NCBI RefSeq assembly: GCF_029395535.1
Contig: NZ_CP113920.1
Location: 620,001 to 684,000, forward strand
Reading direction: 5' to 3'
Origin: Bifidobacterium sp. ESL0732
GTDB taxonomy: Bacteria; Actinomycetota; Actinomycetes; Actinomycetales; Bifidobacteriaceae
DNA: 64,000 nt
Under the pieces are notes generated by a model. It worked only from the letters and a program-made list of their open reading frames with translations, made no database searches and was not told the origin of the DNA. Numbering within the stretch: position 1 is the first letter of the stretch; the number at the start of each line of letters is the position of its first letter. This document shows positions 55,084-62,513 of the stretch, piece by piece. The position numbers and the translations under genes are program-made.

Positions 55084-55656
55084 TCATTCCAGTGTGAAGC
55101 CGTCGAAGGTAAAGCCGGGGCTCACCACGCAGGAGACTAGCGCGTCGCCCTTGCCGGGGATGGTGCGCTGCCAGCAGCCTTCGGGGATGGCGTGCTGGCC
55201 GACCGGCTCGACGGCGGCAGGAGAAGCGTCGGTCGTGCGGCCAGGTTGCGCGCTGAGACCGGTCCGCGCCGGATTGATGCCGGCGATGTCCTGTCCCAGC
55301 GTGATGAGCGTGCGTTTCGACTCGTCGGCCTCTGGCGCGTCGCCGTACCCACCGAGCTCAAGGCCGACGGTGGCAGGCCCGTGCCAGAGCCAGATTTCGT
55401 CGGCGTCCACCTTGTGCCAGGCGCTCGCGTCGCCCTCCGGTAGCAGGAAGTAGATCAGCGAGGCCAACGGACGCTTGCCCGAGGCCGCGTCGGTCGACTC
55501 CGAAGTATCGTGTCGGGCGGCATCCTGACCGGCTTCGACGGCCTTGCGGCTCAGCCAGGTCTGACGGTACCAGCCGCCCTCCGGATGCGCCTCAAGACCC
55601 AGCGCCTTCACGACGTACTGCGCGTACTTGCTCATATCCTGAAATGCAACGCTCAT
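55084..55656 (-). CDS. Cupin, DUF985 (cupin_5) family
   Basis: This 190-residue protein has a single cupin barrel of the DUF985 type: LGLEAHPEGGWYRQTWLSRK, IYFLLPEGDASAWHKVDADE, IWLWHGPATVGLELGG and PGFTFDGFTLE. Histidines in SAWHKVDADE and the nearby acidic residue are candidate metal ligands. Related proteins are of unknown function; some are annotated as sugar-binding or epimerase-like without proof. A strong GGAGGGG (minus strand) precedes ATG 55656, which sets the start. A loop of about 15 residues (ARHDTSESTDAASGK) is non-conserved. Confidence 0.82.
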   Translation of the reverse strand: MSVAFQDMSKYAQYVVKALGLEAHPEGGWYRQTWLSRKAVEAGQDAARHDTSESTDAASGKRPLASLIYFLLPEGDASAWHKVDADEIWLWHGPATVGLELGGYGDAPEADESKRTLITLGQDIAGINPARTGLSAQPGRTTDASPAAVEPVGQHAIPEGCWQRTIPGKGDALVSCVVSPGFTFDGFTLE

Positions 55657-56015
55657 CGTTGTATCCCCTCCAATAATGAATGTTCTCGGAAACAAAGAGC
55701 CGGCTTTTACCGACGTTATGGCTTATGTCGGAGTTTATTTTATCAATTCCTTGGGGACCGGCTGCAGACGAGATTCTTTGATGCAATGTTTTAGTTGGTG
55801 AGGTTTGGCAATACGTTATTAAGAGGAATCTAACTGATTGTTTGTGTTTTTTCGTGATTGGAATCGTCCATACTCAGGATTTTCAAGGTTGAAAAATCAG
55901 GGATGTTTCAGGGTGTTCCCCGATACGGTTTTCCGATTTCTGCCCGTAGGGTGGAAACGTGAACGGGGCGGTGACGACGATGCCGGCCTGAGGTAAGGCT
56001 TAAAGGAGAACGAAG
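55657..56015. promoter_or_regulatory. Divergent region between cupin and small membrane protein
   Basis: No gene is seen in these 359 bp. GATTTTCAA/TTGAAAAATC (55880-55900) is an inverted repeat and might be an operator. AAAGGAGAACG gives a strong ribosome site for the gene at 56016. Confidence 0.4.
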
Positions 56016-56351
56016 ATGATACAAACCCTCGAAGCGCCGTTGGTGACGCAGCATGGCATACCGAAAACTGCGGCAACCGTTACGGATGCGCATTCGGATG
56101 AGCCTCTAGATGCCGATACGGATTCGATATGGAATATGAATTCATGGGCAAGTGTGAATGAGGCCATGCCGACACCTCGCCGGGTTCGCCGTTCTTTACA
56201 TTTATCCTTTGTTCGCTTGTTACCGCACAAGCACCGTTCCCGTAAAGGCATCTCGCCGTGGGGTGTCTCGGTGCTTGTGGGGACGTTCGTCGGCATGGTC
56301 GTCATCCTCCTCGGCGTCGCGACTCTGACGTCGGCGATTTCATGGTTTTGA
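56016..56351 (+). CDS. Small single-pass membrane protein, unknown function
   Basis: This 111-residue protein has an acidic N-terminal half (PLDADTDSIWNMNSW), a basic stretch (PTPRRVRRSLHLSFVRLLPH, KHRSRKGI) and one C-terminal membrane helix (WGVSVLVGTFVGMVVILLGV). The basic side before the helix suggests a cytoplasmic N-terminus. AAAGGAG stands 7 nt ahead of the ATG. It is convergent with radA, 14 bp apart. I recognise no family. Confidence 0.65.
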   Translation: MIQTLEAPLVTQHGIPKTAATVTDAHSDEPLDADTDSIWNMNSWASVNEAMPTPRRVRRSLHLSFVRLLPHKHRSRKGISPWGVSVLVGTFVGMVVILLGVATLTSAISWF

Positions 56352-56365
56352 TGACGGTTAAAGCA

Positions 56366-57790
56366 TTATCTTCCTTTGGAAACGCCCAACGCATCCAGCG
56401 CATCGCGCAGAGACGAGACTTCTACGATTTCTAAGCCCTTGACAGCCTTGAGACGACGCTTGCCGCGATGGGTGGGCACCACGGCGCGGGTGAAGCCTAG
56501 GCGCGCCGCCTCATTGAGGCGGTGACTGAGCTGGGGAACGGGGCGTACTTGGCCGGTGAGTGAAATCTCGCCCATCGCGCAGGTGGTGCGGTCGATGGGT
56601 TTGCTGGTGGCGGCGCTCGCCAATGCGGCGACGATGGCGAGATCGCAGGCTGGTTCTTTCGCCAGACCGCCGGCGATGGTGGAAACGTAGAGGTCATTGG
56701 CCAGGAGATTCACGCGCCCGTGGCGGTACAGCACCGCCGAAAGCATGGCCAGACGGTTCGCGTCGATGCCGTTGGTGTTGCGGCGCGGGGTCGGCAAGAC
56801 GGATTTGGTGACCAACGCCTGCACCTCGATCGGCAGGCTGCGGTGGCCGTCGAGCGTGAAGGTGACGCAGGTGCCTTCGACCGGCGCGTCTTCGGTCGAA
56901 AGGAACAGGCCGGAGGGGTCAGTGACCTCTTCGATACCCTCGCCGCTCATGTCGAAACAGCCCACCTCGTCGGTCGGGCCGAAACGGTTCTTGGCGGCAT
57001 GCAGCATGCGCAGCGCGGTGACGCGATCGCCCTCGAACTGGCAGACCACGTCGACCAGGTGCTCGAGCGTGCGCGGACCGGCGATCGATCCGTCCTTGGT
57101 GACGTGGCCGACCAGCATGACCGGGATGTCAAGCGTTTTGGCGGTGTCGATCAGGGCGCTGGCCACCTCACGCACCTGCGTGGAGCCACCGGAGATGCCA
57201 TCGACGTCCTGTGAGACGATGGTCTGCGCCGAATCCACGATGGCGAGGCTCGGCTTCTCCTGCTCGATCAGCCCGAGCACCGTGGCCAAGTCGGTGGTGG
57301 CAGCCAGAAGCAGGTTGTCTTCGAGCGCGTTGATGCGGGAAGCCCGCATGCGCACCTGTGCCTGCGATTCCTCGCCGGAAATATAGAGAACGGATTTCTT
57401 GGGATTGTCGCGCGCTACGTTACCGGCGGTTTCCAAGAGCAACGTCGATTTGCCGATGCCCGGTTCGCCGGCGACCAGCACGACCGAACCTGGTACGATG
57501 CCGCCACCCAGCACTCTGTCGAATTCGCCGAAGCCGGTGGGGATTCGCTTCACCCCTTCGGTGGAGATTTCAGTGATTGGCTTGGCCGCGGCACTGCCGG
57601 CGATGACCGCGGAACTGGCCTGTGTGCGCGAGGTGCGTCCGGGTGCGGCAGTGCGAGACGCGGCGGTGGGTCGTGCCTCGTGGAATTCCTCAATGGTGCC
57701 CCACGCTCCGCACTCGGGGCAGCGCCCGTACCATTTCACACCGTTCCAACCGCACTCCGAGCAGACGTACTGTGTCGCATTCTTAGCCAT
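56366..57790 (-). CDS. radA: DNA repair protein RadA (Sms)
   Basis: RadA is a RecA-like ATPase that promotes branch migration and D-loop extension in recombination. It has a C4 zinc finger (CSECGWNGVKWYGRCPEC), Walker A GEPGIGKST, the Walker B-type LAIVDSAQTIV, the RadA signature KNRFG and a C-terminal Lon-protease-like domain. I chose ATG 57790 (MAKNATQYVCSECG), where homologues start; the frame is open to 57859. The 474-residue length is normal. It may share the upstream palindrome array with the divergent gene. Confidence 0.95.
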   Translation of the reverse strand: MAKNATQYVCSECGWNGVKWYGRCPECGAWGTIEEFHEARPTAASRTAAPGRTSRTQASSAVIAGSAAAKPITEISTEGVKRIPTGFGEFDRVLGGGIVPGSVVLVAGEPGIGKSTLLLETAGNVARDNPKKSVLYISGEESQAQVRMRASRINALEDNLLLAATTDLATVLGLIEQEKPSLAIVDSAQTIVSQDVDGISGGSTQVREVASALIDTAKTLDIPVMLVGHVTKDGSIAGPRTLEHLVDVVCQFEGDRVTALRMLHAAKNRFGPTDEVGCFDMSGEGIEEVTDPSGLFLSTEDAPVEGTCVTFTLDGHRSLPIEVQALVTKSVLPTPRRNTNGIDANRLAMLSAVLYRHGRVNLLANDLYVSTIAGGLAKEPACDLAIVAALASAATSKPIDRTTCAMGEISLTGQVRPVPQLSHRLNEAARLGFTRAVVPTHRGKRRLKAVKGLEIVEVSSLRDALDALGVSKGR

Positions 57791-57931
57791 GATGCCGACG
57801 CTAGCCAATTTCTCCGACAAGGGCAAGTCGGTCGACAGGAAATCATGAATACAGTACATTCCCCGTAAACGATTCCTTCACCAATCGAAGATGAGAGTCC
57901 TAAAACCGGTATATTACAAAATAATCGATAT

Positions 57932-58069
57932 CTTGGTGCACCAAGTCCGCGGAATTGACGTAATTGAGTGCCGATTCCTCATTTTTTAGCCCTCTTGGTG
58001 CGCCAAGTACCCCAAAAATTACAGAATTCATATCAATTCTTTGATTTTTGCCCCTCTTGGTGCACCAAG
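57932..58069. repeat. Array D: three 14-bp palindromes exactly 62 bp apart
   Basis: CTTGGTGCACCAAG occurs at 57932-57945 and 58056-58069; the middle copy, 57994-58007, has one change (CTTGGTGCGCCAAG). Spacing is 62 bp each time, six helical turns, so the copies lie on one face of DNA. The sequence before copies 2 and 3 is also alike (ATTTTTTAGCCCT and GATTTTTGCCCCT), which suggests tandem duplication of a 62-bp unit. Interior GAATT/AATTC pairings occur around 58024-58039. The array lies between divergent radA and the gene at 58177. It could be an operator array or a repeat element. Confidence 0.8.
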
Positions 58070-58176
58070 AATGCGAAAACGCGGGAATTGGATGATATTA
58101 ACGGCTTGGGTTGCGTCGTGAAGATGAAATTATTATTGATTTCCCAATGGCTTCAGCGTCAGCCCGATGTGAAATA

Positions 58177-58803
58177 ATGACGGCTATGTCGAGTGAACAA
58201 AAATCTTCTTCTCATGGCAAATTGATTGCTGTCGTTGTCGCGGCCGCTGTGGTCATCGTTTTCGCCTTGCTTTCCGCGTTTGTTTGGCCGGGCTGGGCGA
58301 TGAACAAGTCAGCCAGTGAAGAGCAGAAGCAGCAGCAGACGACATCGGCCAAACCGGAGCCCACCACGCCGAGTATCAAGGCCAAGGAATTGCCGCAAGA
58401 TGCCACGCCGCTTTTGAAGGCGATGCCCGACGCTGTTCTCAATTTCGCTCGTACTGAGTCCGCACCGAGCGCCAATTGGACTTCCGCCTCGCCGCTGGAG
58501 GAGTATACGCTCACTTATTCGACGGGCAATGCGGCCAAGGACGTCACTTTGGTTGTTGCGCAATGGTCCAGCGCTGACGGCGCTAAAACCCAATACGGCA
58601 CGCTGACCGGAGCGCTGAAAGGCACGGATGTAGCAAGTGGCGATGTCAAGGTTTCCGGCAATGCCACGGGCAAATACGTGGTGAAGGCCAGCGGCGGCAA
58701 AAATAAGACTGCTACGGCCGTTTGGCAGAATGATACCGTAGTCTTCCAAGCCACGGGCCCCAAGGATTCGATCCAGCGGTTCTATTCGAAGTTCCCGCTA
58801 TAG
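58177..58803 (+). CDS. Membrane-anchored extracytoplasmic protein, unknown function
   Basis: The protein of about 208 residues has a short Ser/Gln/Lys-rich leader, one hydrophobic segment (LIAVVVAAAVVIVFALLSAF) and a Gln/Thr/Pro-rich stalk. The extracytoplasmic domain of about 130 residues (DAVLNFARTESAPSANWTSA, TLVVAQWSSADGAKTQYGTL) is beta-rich. No lipobox is seen, so the helix is probably a signal anchor. Codons at 58147, 58177 and 58186 could start it; none has a good ribosome site. The palindromes of array D end about 110 bp upstream and may control it. Family not recognised. Confidence 0.65.
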   Translation: MTAMSSEQKSSSHGKLIAVVVAAAVVIVFALLSAFVWPGWAMNKSASEEQKQQQTTSAKPEPTTPSIKAKELPQDATPLLKAMPDAVLNFARTESAPSANWTSASPLEEYTLTYSTGNAAKDVTLVVAQWSSADGAKTQYGTLTGALKGTDVASGDVKVSGNATGKYVVKASGGKNKTATAVWQNDTVVFQATGPKDSIQRFYSKFPL

Positions 58804-58972
58804 TTCGATATTCTGGAACGGCAGCTATCAATTGGCGAAATTGACGGAATCGGCAGGTTCGTTGTTCGATTAGCGTGTGATTGTCAAAAATTGGGATATG
58901 GCGTTTTAAGTCGGCAAGAGCGAGTAAGATAAGTCAAGTTGCAAACTTACAGTCAAGGATTGGAGGCTTCAG

Positions 58973-59062
58973 ATGGGTTCTGTCATCAAGAAGCGCCGCA
59001 AGCGGATGAGCAAGAAGAAGCACCGCAAACTGCTGCGTAAGACTCGTCATCAGCGCAAGTAG
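58973..59062 (+). CDS. Small ribosomal protein bS22 (AURKAIP1/COX24 domain)
   Basis: This is a 29-residue, highly basic protein, [20 protein letters not shown] then LRKTRHQRK. It matches the tiny actinobacterial proteins shown in mycobacteria to be a 30S component near the decoding centre (bS22) and related to the mitochondrial AURKAIP1/COX24 domain. GGAGG lies 6 nt before the ATG. A terminator follows, so it is monocistronic. Confidence 0.9.
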   Translation: MGSVIKKRRKRMSKKKHRKLLRKTRHQRK

Positions 59063-59080
59063 TGATATAAAGCTTTTCAT

Positions 59081-59120
59081 AAAAGGTTCGGGGTCGTTCG
59101 GCTTCGGGCCTTTTTGTTTT
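59081..59120 (+). terminator. Terminator of the bS22 gene
   Basis: AAAGGTTCGG pairs with CTTCGGGCCTTT (with G-U pairs), followed by TTTTTGTTTT. Confidence 0.8.
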
Positions 59121-59288
59121 GTGGATGGCTCGGGCATCCAACGGCCGGCAAAGTCGAAGCGCTGCGGATACTACAACGTCGATAGGCGAATCAGCAGGAA
59201 AAGTGGGATATGTGGCAAAGCGCGTGATATTGCTATCATGTCGCGTAAAAGACTGGCAAGCCGGCCGTTTTCGTGAAACGATGAAAAT

Positions 59289-59792
59289 ATGGCACAAATA
59301 ACTTTAGGTGGCGTGGCCACCAATACTGTAGGAAATCTCCCGGCCGTTGGCTCAAAGGCCCCGGCTTTCACCCTCGCTGACGGCGACCTGAACGATTTCG
59401 ACTCGTCCAAGTTCGCAGGCAAAAAGGTTGTCATCAACATCTTCCCGTCCATCGACACAGACGTTTGCTCGATGTCGGTGCGTAAGTTCAACCAGATGGC
59501 CGACGAGCTCGAAGACACCGTCGTGGTCTGCGTTTCCAAGGACCTCCCATTCGCGCAGGGTCGTTTCTGCGGTGCAGAGGGGATCAAGAACGTCGTGACT
59601 GGTTCCGCGTTCCGTTCCTCGTTCGGCGAGGACTACGGCGTGACCATCGCCGACGGCGGCATGCGTGGCTTGCTTTCGCGCGCTGTCGTGGTGGTTGATC
59701 GCGACGGTAAGGTCGCCTACACGCAGCAGGTTTCAGAAATCGGCACCGAGCCCGATTACGACGCCACTCGCAAGGCCGTCGAAGCGCTTTAA
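59289..59792 (+). CDS. tpx: Thiol peroxidase (Tpx)
   Basis: Tpx is an atypical 2-Cys peroxiredoxin that removes hydrogen peroxide and alkyl peroxides using thioredoxin. The peroxidatic cysteine is in PSIDTDVCSMSVRKF and the resolving cysteine in PFAQGRFCGAEG. The 167-residue length is normal. Useful to an anaerobe that usually lacks catalase. It is convergent with rpiA. Confidence 0.96.
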   Translation: MAQITLGGVATNTVGNLPAVGSKAPAFTLADGDLNDFDSSKFAGKKVVINIFPSIDTDVCSMSVRKFNQMADELEDTVVVCVSKDLPFAQGRFCGAEGIKNVVTGSAFRSSFGEDYGVTIADGGMRGLLSRAVVVVDRDGKVAYTQQVSEIGTEPDYDATRKAVEAL

Positions 59793-59835
59793 TAAGCGGG
59801 TAAGAGCTTGAATAAAGCCCGGTGATTGTTATGTA

Positions 59836-59881
59836 AAAACCGGTGTGCAACTCACTAATGAAAGGTTGCACACCGGCTTTT
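59836..59881. terminator. Bidirectional terminator between tpx and rpiA
   Basis: CCGGTGTGCAAC (59840-59851) pairs perfectly with GTTGCACACCGG (59865-59876). AAAA flanks the left side and TTTT the right, so it works on both strands. Confidence 0.9.
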
Positions 59882-59905
59882 ACTATGCGATTTCGACTAT
59901 CGGAC

Positions 59906-60604
59906 TCAGTTCTCCGAGACTGTCAGAATTCGCGGGCCGTTCGGGTTGCCCACGATGACCTTGTCCACGCGGTTGAGGAAGAGGCCGTGCTCTACCACAC
60001 CGACCGTATTGATGAGGTCTTCGGCGAGATCCTGCGGGTGGTCGATGCGCTCCAAGTGCAGGTCGACGACGTAGTTGTTCTCGTCGGTGCGTACGTCAGT
60101 GCCGTCGGCGTTCTTGCGCAGGACTGGCTTGTATCCCTTAGCTTCGAACTTCTTGATGACATGGGCGGCACCGAAGGGAATGACCTCGACTGGCAGCGGG
60201 AACTTGCCGATAGTGTCGACTACCTTGGATTCGTCGACGATCCAGATGTTGTAGTTGGAGTTCTCGTTGACGATCTTCTCCCAAAGCAGGGCTGCACCGC
60301 CGCCCTTGATGCCATTGAAGTTCTTGTCCACTTCGTCGGCGCCGTCGATGGTCAGATCGATGTGATCCACATCGTCGATGTCGACAATCTTAATGCCGTA
60401 GCCTTCGGCCTGCTTGGCGGTACGACGGGAAGTGGTCACGCCCGTGAACTTGAGACCTTCCTCCTGTGTGCGACGGCCGAGTTCGTCGACCAGGAAGCGC
60501 ACGGTCGAACCGGTGCCGAGGCCCGCGATCATACCGTCCTTGATGAATTTGGCTCCTTCGATACCGGCAGCCTTTTTCAGTGCGTCTTGTTGTTCCTTAT
60601 CCAT
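59906..60604 (-). CDS. rpiA: Ribose-5-phosphate isomerase A
   Basis: RpiA interconverts ribose 5-phosphate and ribulose 5-phosphate, feeding both nucleotide synthesis and the bifid shunt. It has GLGTGSTVRFLVDELGRR, LTIDGADEVDKNFNGIKGGG and ALLWEKIV with the catalytic glutamate. The 232-residue length is normal. AAGGAG (minus strand) precedes ATG 60604. Confidence 0.97.
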   Translation of the reverse strand: MDKEQQDALKKAAGIEGAKFIKDGMIAGLGTGSTVRFLVDELGRRTQEEGLKFTGVTTSRRTAKQAEGYGIKIVDIDDVDHIDLTIDGADEVDKNFNGIKGGGAALLWEKIVNENSNYNIWIVDESKVVDTIGKFPLPVEVIPFGAAHVIKKFEAKGYKPVLRKNADGTDVRTDENNYVVDLHLERIDHPQDLAEDLINTVGVVEHGLFLNRVDKVIVGNPNGPRILTVSEN

Positions 60605-60711
60605 TGGTACTCCTTTTAACAGGCCAGCTCGGTCATATAGTGACGAGCGTCACTGTCCATAGTATCGGTGTTCCGATACTTTTATTTGTGTTCATGTTTT
60701 GTTTGTTTCTG

Positions 60712-62400
60712 TCACTTTTTGTGATTCTCGTTGGCAATGAGGAACGGGACATTATTCAGCACAATGGTGCCGTCACCGGCCACATATCCGTCGATGGCGA
60801 TAATGCCGCGGATGTGCCGTGGACGGCCGTTGTATGTCGGGCTGGTTTGCGGCGCTGGCGAAAAGCGCAACGTGCCGTTCACACTCAGCCCGTTGTGGAT
60901 ATATCGAGGTTCCGGATTCGTTTCTGGCTTCGGGCTGGAACCGATGGCGCGGGATGTGTCGCTGCTCTCATCGTTTTCGGCCGCGGCGGCATCGTCGTTG
61001 GTGACGATATCAACGGTATCGTTATTGGCGTTAGCGCCCGCACTAACACCAGCATCGGCGTTCGTGTCGTCATCAGTATCGGCGTCGTCATCATCGTTTT
61101 CATCGGTGGTGGTGTCGATATTGCCTTCGTCGTCTGTGTCGGTATCGTCGGATTTGTGGCCGTTGTCGGTGTCGGCACTCATACCGTTCAATCTGTCATC
61201 GGTGTCATCGTGATTGTCGGCGTCATCGTGATTATTGGTGACGTCGTTATTGTTGGCTTTATCGTCGCCGCCAGTGCCGTTGGTATCGGTGTTCTCGGAT
61301 ACTGAAGATGCATTCGTTTCAGCTGAGCGTTCGGCCTCGCCGGCTTTTGCGGATTTGTCCGCTTCGTCAGGTTTACCGGATTCGCTCGTCTCACCTGCAA
61401 CCGGCAACTCGGTTTCGGTAGCGGCCTCGCTCCGGTCAGCAGGAATGGTGACGTCGTCTCCTACAGGCGAATCGCTGAAATTCGGATGAGAACGTACGGT
61501 TCGGCCGATCGTATCCGGCTTTTCTTCGTCTTCGTCTTCGTTTTGACGGGCGTTTTCATCCGCCGTTTCGTCATTCTCGGCCGCTCGATGATGCGCGACT
61601 ATCGGCTTGCGCCCGCTGAAATCGTACTCGGGCACGCCTTCGGGCTGAGCAAGTCGTTCGGCGAGCGTCGGTTTGTGGGAAGTCGAAACGTCAGTCTGGC
61701 CGGTTGTGTTTCCATTCTCTGTGCTCTGGCTGCCGCTTTCATCGGAATCGTCCTCGTTTCCGCCATCAAGTCCGCCGCCTGACTGCGTACCGCGCCCGAG
61801 ATGATACTGTTCCTCGGTGATTTTGCCGTCGATAAGCATGCGTGCGTCGGCGGGGATATCCACGCCCTTGGCATAGGCTGAGGCGAGCAGCGACTGCCAG
61901 CCTTCCAGCGGCAGGTAGCCGTCCTTGACCCCGCTGCGCGCGTCGCCGGAGTAGGTATGGGCGAGGTCGTCGACCTTCTCGTTGCCGGGATTGCCGTTGT
62001 GCCCCTTGACCCACACGAACTTGACCGGGCCGGGCCGGGCGGCGATTTCCGCGTCGATGGCCTTGATTAGCGGCGCGTTCTTTACGGGCTTCTTCTGTGA
62101 GTTCTTCCACCCGTTCTTCTTCCACCCTTTGACCCAGGTGGTCGAGCAATTGATGGCGTACTGCGAGTCGGTTTCGATGGTCAGCGGTTCAGCGCCACGG
62201 TGCGCCCGCAATGCCTCGAGCACCGCGCAGAGCTCACCGATCTGGTTGGTGCCGTTGGTGGCGCCGCCCGCGTCGCTGTCGCCGTCGTGCTGGTGGCCGT
62301 CGGTCCGTGCCGCGTTCGCAGCGTGGTCAGCCCAAGCCCATCCCATCGGCCCGTTGGGGTTGCCCAGTGCGCTGCCGTCCGTAGAAACCGTAATAGTCAT
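60712..62400 (-). CDS. rnhA: Ribonuclease HI with very long disordered linker and C-terminal extra domain
   Basis: RNase HI cuts the RNA strand of RNA-DNA hybrids. The N-terminal domain of about 150 residues is complete. It has STDGSALGNPNGPMGWAW, the glutamate in IGELCAVLEAL, ETDSQYAINCSTTWVKGWKK, and KGHNGNPGNEKVDDLA with the last metal aspartate. The protein has 562 residues against about 155 in E. coli. A Glu/Asp/Asn/Thr-rich linker of some 300 residues follows (TDDRLNGMSADTDNGHKSDD). A folded-looking end (NGLSVNGTLRFSPAPQTSPT, then IRGIIAIDGYVAGDG) of about 65 residues is probably a separate domain of unknown role. ATG 62400 (MTITVSTDGS) is the natural start. Confidence 0.88.
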   Translation of the reverse strand: MTITVSTDGSALGNPNGPMGWAWADHAANAARTDGHQHDGDSDAGGATNGTNQIGELCAVLEALRAHRGAEPLTIETDSQYAINCSTTWVKGWKKNGWKNSQKKPVKNAPLIKAIDAEIAARPGPVKFVWVKGHNGNPGNEKVDDLAHTYSGDARSGVKDGYLPLEGWQSLLASAYAKGVDIPADARMLIDGKITEEQYHLGRGTQSGGGLDGGNEDDSDESGSQSTENGNTTGQTDVSTSHKPTLAERLAQPEGVPEYDFSGRKPIVAHHRAAENDETADENARQNEDEDEEKPDTIGRTVRSHPNFSDSPVGDDVTIPADRSEAATETELPVAGETSESGKPDEADKSAKAGEAERSAETNASSVSENTDTNGTGGDDKANNNDVTNNHDDADNHDDTDDRLNGMSADTDNGHKSDDTDTDDEGNIDTTTDENDDDDADTDDDTNADAGVSAGANANNDTVDIVTNDDAAAAENDESSDTSRAIGSSPKPETNPEPRYIHNGLSVNGTLRFSPAPQTSPTYNGRPRHIRGIIAIDGYVAGDGTIVLNNVPFLIANENHKK

Positions 62401-62430
62401 GTTTCCAAGGTTACGTGCCGGCGGCGAAAA

Positions 62431-62506
62431 CACAAAGGTCGGTCGGTAGGATTTTTGAAACCGCTTGATTGCGCTGTTTCAATGTTCCTATCGACCGACC
62501 TTTGTG
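62431..62506 (-). terminator. 76-bp near-perfect hairpin after pgm
   Basis: A 21-bp arm (62431-62451, CACAAAGGTCGGTCGGTAGG and one more base) pairs with 62486-62506 with a single wobble. TTGAAAC/GTTTCAA continues the stem inside. On the minus strand TTTT follows. It lies just after the pgm stop and ahead of rnhA. Confidence 0.8.
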
Positions 62507-62513
62507 CTATTGG

